From the NCBI RefSeq assembly GCF_018138145.1, contig NZ_CP073104.1:4159001-4223000 (forward strand): 64,000 nucleotides of DNA, in the 5' to 3' direction. Under the pieces are notes generated by a model. It made no database searches. It saw nothing but the letters and a program-made list of their open reading frames with translations, and was not told the origin of the DNA. The stretch is from Pseudomonas sp. SCA2728.1_7. GTDB lineage: Bacteria; Pseudomonadota; Gammaproteobacteria; Pseudomonadales; Pseudomonadaceae. Within the stretch, counting starts at the first letter, position 1, and each line of letters starts with the position of its first letter. Made by a program: the position numbers and the translations under genes. Shown one piece after another: positions 60,219 through 64,000 of this stretch.

Positions 60219-60886
60219 CAGGCCACCTGCGTGTGAGGGGTTTGCCGGATCAATTCGTTACTGGCTCCGAACACGCATTCGCGGTTTTTGATCAGCAAGG
60301 TTTGCGGGATGTGCTGGCGTACGGCGGCGAGGTCGTGGCACACGACGACCAGTGTTCGACCTTCGCGATGCCAGGTATGGATGTGCTGCCAGAGCAGTTG
60401 TTGGCCGAGCTCATCGAGTGCGGCGTGGGGTTCGTCGAGCAACAACACTGGAGCGTCGGTCAGACTCAGTCGGGCGAGGAGGGCACGTTGCAGTTCTCCA
60501 CCGGACAGGGCCATGAGTGGACGCTCCCCGAGTCCGCTGAGGTGCCAGTTTTCCAGTGCGTCTTTCAGACGTTGTGCGCGCAATCGTGTTGAAAGCCGTC
60601 GGCCCCAGAAACCGGCGCAGATCAGCTCTTCCAGGCTGATGGGGAATTGTCGGTCGAGATGCTGTTGCTGGGGCAGGAATGACAACCCGCTTTGGCGTGG
60701 AACACTGAGGGCAACGTTACCTGCCAAAGGTTTCTGCAATCCGGCGATGACTTTCAGCAGGCTGCTCTTGCCACAGCCATTGGCACCGATGATCGCGGTC
60801 AGGCTGCCGCTGTCGAACTCAAGACTCAGCGGACTCGTCAGTGGTTGACCGGGTGCGCCCCAACTCAGCGATTGGCAGCGGATCAT
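60218..60886 (-). CDS. znuC: Metal ABC transporter ATP-binding protein, ZnuC-like
   Basis: 222 aa. Walker A GANGCGKSS, Q-loop FLPQQQHLDRQFPIS, ABC signature LSGGELQRALLAR and Walker B VLLLDEPHAALD, switch His in VVCHDL. It powers the permease encoded next. The start overlaps the folE2 stop by four bases, so zinc uptake is translated with the zinc-sparing enzyme. Confidence 0.93.
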   Translation of the reverse strand: MIRCQSLSWGAPGQPLTSPLSLEFDSGSLTAIIGANGCGKSSLLKVIAGLQKPLAGNVALSVPRQSGLSFLPQQQHLDRQFPISLEELICAGFWGRRLSTRLRAQRLKDALENWHLSGLGERPLMALSGGELQRALLARLSLTDAPVLLLDEPHAALDELGQQLLWQHIHTWHREGRTLVVVCHDLAAVRQHIPQTLLIKNRECVFGASNELIRQTPHTQVA

Positions 60887-61779
60887 GCTTGTTCACGCTG
60901 CCAGTGGCTTTCGGCGACGGCGTCGTGGGCGTGCAGGCTTTCGGCGTGAATGACCCGCAGGTTAAATGCGCTGACTCCTGGGGTGCGACGCAATGCCAGA
61001 TTCAGACGGCGCGCGGCATCTTCACAGAACATCAGGTTCTGGCCGTTGGCGAGGGCGAAGGCTTGTTCGTCCGCGCGCTTTACTGCGGTTTGTACAGCGG
61101 TGCCGAGGGCCGCCTCGGCGTCATTGATGATCACACTCAGCGGCAATTCATCGATGAATTCGTCGAGGTGCAGATGCAATTGCGCAGTGCTGCGTTGGCT
61201 GTGAGGTGTGGCGACGATGCCTTGGGTCGAGCCTAACCATGCCAAAACGTCTGCGTGCTGCAGGCCTTTGTTGGCGAAGTCGTCGATAAATTGTTGCTGG
61301 ATCAACTGCCGCGCCAATGCCGCTGAGCAAGGGCAGGTCGAAGAGTAGGGCAGGTCAATTTTGAGTTCCACGTGGAACATTTGATTTTTCAGGCTTGCCG
61401 AAATAGTCGTCGGATAGGATTTCCAGCCGGCCAATGGGCTGATCAGCGCGGGGCGTTTCAGCAGTAAGTCGCAGTGAATATTCACGTACGCACAGTTGGA
61501 TAACCCTTGGTGGCTTTCTAGAAAGCGCTTGAGTACCTCGTGCAGGAGGGCGGGTGTCAGGCGTTCCTGTTCGAGTATCTCCAGGGCCAAATACAGCCGC
61601 GACATATGAATGCCGCGCGCCTCGCCATCATCAAGGCTCACTCCAGCGTCAGCCTTGGCATTCAGGCGTTGGCCTTCCAACAAAACGGGTAATGCGATGC
61701 CCTGCATGCCCACCCATTCGAGTGGCAAAGCTTGGCGAGCGGTCTGCGCGGCGATATCCGGGAGTGAAAGCGAATTCAT
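60883..61779 (-). CDS. folE2: GTP cyclohydrolase IB (FolE2)
   Basis: First enzyme of folate and queuosine synthesis; the IB class works with metals other than zinc and replaces FolE1 when zinc is short. 298 aa from the ATG 61777-61779 (MNSLSLPDIAAQ); an ATG at 61792 adds five residues. The metal-site Cys lies in SSTCPCSAALAR (C149, C151). The Zur-like box at 61811-61823 lies ahead of it, as known for folE2 in several bacteria. A parS site is read through residues 134-138 (MFHVE). Confidence 0.93.
   Translation of the reverse strand: MNSLSLPDIAAQTARQALPLEWVGMQGIALPVLLEGQRLNAKADAGVSLDDGEARGIHMSRLYLALEILEQERLTPALLHEVLKRFLESHQGLSNCAYVNIHCDLLLKRPALISPLAGWKSYPTTISASLKNQMFHVELKIDLPYSSTCPCSAALARQLIQQQFIDDFANKGLQHADVLAWLGSTQGIVATPHSQRSTAQLHLHLDEFIDELPLSVIINDAEAALGTAVQTAVKRADEQAFALANGQNLMFCEDAARRLNLALRRTPGVSAFNLRVIHAESLHAHDAVAESHWQREQA
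61364..61379. other. parS centromere site
   Basis: AGTTCCACGTGGAACA, 15 of 16 matches to the parS palindrome and identical to the site at 50040. Embedded in folE2. Confidence 0.88.
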
Positions 61780-61809
61780 GTTCGGGACCATCATGATGAT
61801 TCAATTTGA

Positions 61810-61824
61810 TGTTACATTATAACA
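61810..61824. promoter_or_regulatory. Zur-box-like operator in the folE2/amidase divergent promoter
   Basis: TGTTACATTATAACA: the core GTTACATTATAAC (61811-61823) matches 11 of 13 positions of the Zur core and is symmetric but for one pair. It sits in the 84-bp space between folE2 (minus) and the amidase (plus), so one site could control both. Confidence 0.8.
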
Positions 61825-61863
61825 ATTCAAATCACGATGTCTTTTTCATGAACAGGTTTTCAT

Positions 61864-63066
61864 ATGCACAGACGTCAAGTGCTCAATCTGATTTTGGCCA
61901 GCGCCGCTTTTGCTTTGCCCTTCAGCGTGTCTGCTGCGCAAATTCGTCAGGCACGACTTTGGCGATCTGAGGACAAAGTGCGGTTAGTGTTCGATTTGAG
62001 TGGGCCGGTCAGCTACAAGACCTTCACGCTCAGTGCGCCTGAACGACTCATCATTGATGTGAGTGGGGCAAGCTTGGGTGGGGATTTCAGCCAGTTGGCG
62101 CTGAATGACACGGTGATACGCGCGATCAGATCCGGGCCATTCGGTCAGGGCGATGCACGTATTGTTCTGGATCTGAACAGTCCGGTATTACTGAACAGCT
62201 TTCTTTTGGCGCCGCAAGACGGACAAAGTCATCGCTTGGTATTGGACTTGGTCAGCGCAAAACCGATTCAAATAGCCGCAAAGGTTCCACGTGAAACACC
62301 GCAGATCAGCGCTCATCCGAAGCGCGACATCATCGTAGTCGTCGATCCAGGACATGGCGGAAAGGATCCCGGCGCGGTCGGCGCCAAGGGCGAACGGGAA
62401 AAAGATGTAGTGCTTTCCATCGCGCAGATGCTGGCTAAGCGTCTGAAAAAAGAGAAAGGCTTCGACGTAAAACTGGTACGCAATGACGACTTTTTCGTTC
62501 CATTGCGCAAGCGCGTGGCGATCGCCCGTCAGCACAAAGCTGACATTTTTATCTCAGTGCATGCCGATGCAGCGCCGCGTCTGACGGCTTCTGGCGCATC
62601 GGTGTATTGCCTTTCTGAGGGTGGCGCAACGTCGGCGACTGCGCGCTTCATGGCGCAGCGGGAGAACAGCGCCGACCTGCTCGGCGCAACGAGTCTGCTC
62701 AACTTGAAAGATAAGGATCCGATGCTCGCTGGGGTGATTGTCGACATGTCGATGAATGCAACGATTGCCGCCAGTTTGCAGCTTGGCAGTACGGTGCTGG
62801 GCAGCCTTGCCGACATTACGACTCTGCACCAGAAGCGCGTGGAACAGGCTGGATTCGCAGTGCTGAAATCGCCGGACGTGCCTTCAATCCTGGTGGAAAC
62901 CGGCTTTATTTCCAATGCGCGGGACAGCCAGCGATTGGTCACCGCTCGACATCAGCAAGCCGTGGCAGACGGTTTGTTCAAAGGATTGCAGCGCTACTTT
63001 GAAAAGAATCCCCCCGTCGACAGTTACCTGGCCTGGCAGCAGGCGCAGCGAGAGGCTCAGGTTTAA
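61864..63066 (+). CDS. N-acetylmuramoyl-L-alanine amidase (AmiA/AmiC type)
   Basis: 400 aa, periplasmic zinc amidase that cuts the stem peptide from peptidoglycan during cell separation. Twin-arginine-like leader (MHRRQVLNLILASAAFALP). The AMIN domain spans about 25-135. The amidase_3 domain carries the zinc ligands H164 (DPGHGG), E178 and H233 (SVHADA) and the catalytic Glu in LVETGFISN. In P. aeruginosa an amidase (amiA) heads the same cluster and is zinc-responsive, probably as a replacement for the housekeeping enzyme. A parS-like site overlaps codons 141-145. Confidence 0.92.
   Translation: MHRRQVLNLILASAAFALPFSVSAAQIRQARLWRSEDKVRLVFDLSGPVSYKTFTLSAPERLIIDVSGASLGGDFSQLALNDTVIRAIRSGPFGQGDARIVLDLNSPVLLNSFLLAPQDGQSHRLVLDLVSAKPIQIAAKVPRETPQISAHPKRDIIVVVDPGHGGKDPGAVGAKGEREKDVVLSIAQMLAKRLKKEKGFDVKLVRNDDFFVPLRKRVAIARQHKADIFISVHADAAPRLTASGASVYCLSEGGATSATARFMAQRENSADLLGATSLLNLKDKDPMLAGVIVDMSMNATIAASLQLGSTVLGSLADITTLHQKRVEQAGFAVLKSPDVPSILVETGFISNARDSQRLVTARHQQAVADGLFKGLQRYFEKNPPVDSYLAWQQAQREAQV
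62283..62298. other. parS-like site, imperfect
   Basis: GGTTCCACGTGAAACA matches 14 of 16 parS positions; the central CACGTG is intact and the right half is of the GAAAC type known from other bacteria. It lies 0.9 kb from the folE2 site, inside the amidase gene. Confidence 0.7.
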
Positions 63067-63440
63067 CAGCCGGTAATCCGGCTGCAGGTGAATTTCGCGC
63101 TGCTACCACCCGAGCTGGAGAACCGATTGATCGTCGTCCAGCCGACACGTCGTGTGTAGCCCACCCAGGCTTCGCCGTCAGAAGCGATGCCGGTGAAGAA
63201 CGTCAGTTGGCCGAAACGACTATTGGTTTGCGCCCAATAACGCTGGCCGGCCTTTTCAAACCCACGCAGATAAAGCGTGTTGCCGACGGTGTTGACGCTA
63301 TAGGCGTTGCCGTCGGCATCGACGCAGGCCAACAGATTTGCGCTGCGTGTGCAGGTCGCAAGCGCCGCCACCTGAGCCGATGAATTGCCAATCATCAACA
63401 ATCCAAGGCTCAACAACGAGCATTTCAGCGCAGTTTTCAT
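63063..63440 (-). CDS. Small secreted cysteine-containing protein, function unknown
   Basis: 125 aa with a signal peptide (KCSLLSLGLLMIGNSSAQVA). The mature part has four cysteines (TCTRSANLLACVDADG and FTCSRITGC), probably two disulfides, and a repeated beta pattern (YSVNTVGNTLYLRGFEKAG). It ends inside the amidase stop (4-bp overlap) and its promoter faces the Zur box of the CobW gene, so zinc control is plausible. I do not recognise the family. Confidence 0.78.
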   Translation of the reverse strand: MKTALKCSLLSLGLLMIGNSSAQVAALATCTRSANLLACVDADGNAYSVNTVGNTLYLRGFEKAGQRYWAQTNSRFGQLTFFTGIASDGEAWVGYTRRVGWTTINRFSSSGGSSAKFTCSRITGC

Positions 63441-63518
63441 TACGAATTCCGGAGTGCTATTGGCTCAGCTTCCTGCGGTTTATCGCTCAAGACAAGAGCA
63501 GGGCTGGTTTATTTGTGT

Positions 63519-63533
63519 TGTTATACTATAACA
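63519..63533. promoter_or_regulatory. Zur-box operator of the CobW/ZigA gene
   Basis: TGTTATA-C-TATAACA, a perfect palindrome matching 12 of 13 positions of the Zur core (63520-63532). It lies between the divergent small secreted protein and the CobW GTPase, 128 bp before the latter's ATG. Best of the three Zur-like sites in the window. Confidence 0.85.
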
Positions 63534-63661
63534 TAAAAGTTAACCGAGCCTGGGCAGGCCGATTTCAAGCGTTTACGTTCAGCGAAGCCCTTCGCATGAA
63601 GCACAAAAACGCCAAGCGCCAGCAAAGCGCTAATCGGCTGCCATTTAAAGAGGATTATCCA

Positions 63662-64000
63662 ATGTCAGACGAGTTGCCCGTTACCGTACTTTCAGGATTT
63701 CTTGGCGCTGGAAAAAGTACACTTTTGAATTACGTACTACGTAATCGAAAGGGTTTGCGGGTAGCCGTCATCGTCAATGATATGAGCGAGATCAATATCG
63801 ATGGCAGCGAAGTCCAGCGTGATGTCAGCCTTAACCGTGCAGAAGAAAAAATCGTCGAAATGAGCAACGGCTGTATCTGCTGTACGTTACGCGAAGACTT
63901 GCTTGAAGAAGTCAGCAAGCTCGCCCGGGAAGGGCGCTTCGATTATTTGCTGATCGAATCCACCGGCATCTCCGAACCGCTGCCGGTCGCAGAAACCTTC
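63662..64000 (+). CDS. CobW/COG0523 GTPase, ZigA-like (3' end outside window)
   Basis: Zinc metallochaperone-type GTPase induced by zinc starvation. 113 codons visible. P-loop GFLGAGKS at 12-19, VIVNDMSEINIDG (base-recognition VND), and the metal site CICC at 71-74 in NGCICCTLREDLL. The strong Zur palindrome upstream and the folE2 neighbourhood identify the zinc (YciC/ZigA) branch rather than the cobalamin branch. The C-terminal His-rich domain is not in the window. Confidence 0.92.
   Translation, partial: MSDELPVTVLSGFLGAGKSTLLNYVLRNRKGLRVAVIVNDMSEINIDGSEVQRDVSLNRAEEKIVEMSNGCICCTLREDLLEEVSKLAREGRFDYLLIESTGISEPLPVAETF

Overview
The window looks like the chromosome of a fluorescent Pseudomonas (P. 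fluorescens group), close to the replication origin. The support is gene order: mnmG-rsmG-parA-parB-atpIBEFHAGDC-glmU-glmR-glmS. In addition there are parS centromere sites, a cluster of DnaA boxes upstream of mnmG, a complete Pseudomonas A-band (common polysaccharide antigen, CPA) locus, and the GAGCAGGCTCGCTCCCAC-type REP elements typical of the group. Strain identity cannot be read from the window.

Layout. 1-3784 (minus): a Fur-type iron-signalling cassette with an ECF sigma factor, FecR anti-sigma and a TonB-dependent siderophore receptor cut by the window edge. 3785-4352: a terminator, then an AT-rich, DnaA-box-rich stretch that resembles a replication origin. 4353-8593: tRNA modification (mnmG), 16S rRNA methylation (rsmG) and chromosome segregation (parAB). 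8742-15860: the ATP synthase operon. 15979-20118: UDP-GlcNAc synthesis with its regulator (glmU, glmR-like, glmS), followed by an empty attTn7 site. 20331-25275: accessory genes, namely a Fic protein with repeated operator-like motifs, a LysR regulator, a GST and a three-domain flavin/iron-sulfur oxidoreductase. 25413-34422 (minus): rmd-gmd-wbpW-wzm-wzt-wbpX-wbpY-wbpZ, which makes GDP-D-rhamnose, polymerises it and exports the D-rhamnan. 34850-40587 (plus): a divergent five-gene operon (two glycosyltransferases, two methyltransferases, one acyltransferase) matching the set known to complete CPA in P. aeruginosa. 40735-46818: an envelope gene pair of unknown role, a LysE exporter with its Lrp regulator, and a dihydrolipoamide dehydrogenase.

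47031-52982 is the most unusual unit. Three SPFH/HflK-HflC-like membrane proteins, one with a histidine-rich N-terminus, are translationally coupled to a P1B-type metal ATPase, behind a Zur-box-like palindrome. 53151-56476: a cyclopropane-fatty-acid-synthase-like enzyme, cardiolipin synthase and a DUF3617 protein.

56573-64000 is a zinc-starvation island: folE2, znuCBA-like transporter, gamma carbonic anhydrase and a dihydroorotase paralog in one minus-strand operon; a zinc amidase, a small secreted protein and a CobW/ZigA GTPase on the other side. Zur-box-like palindromes lie in both control regions. The logic is replacement of zinc enzymes by paralogs with lower or different metal needs, plus zinc uptake and delivery. 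The P1B ATPase/SPFH operon carries the same type of operator and is probably part of the same response.
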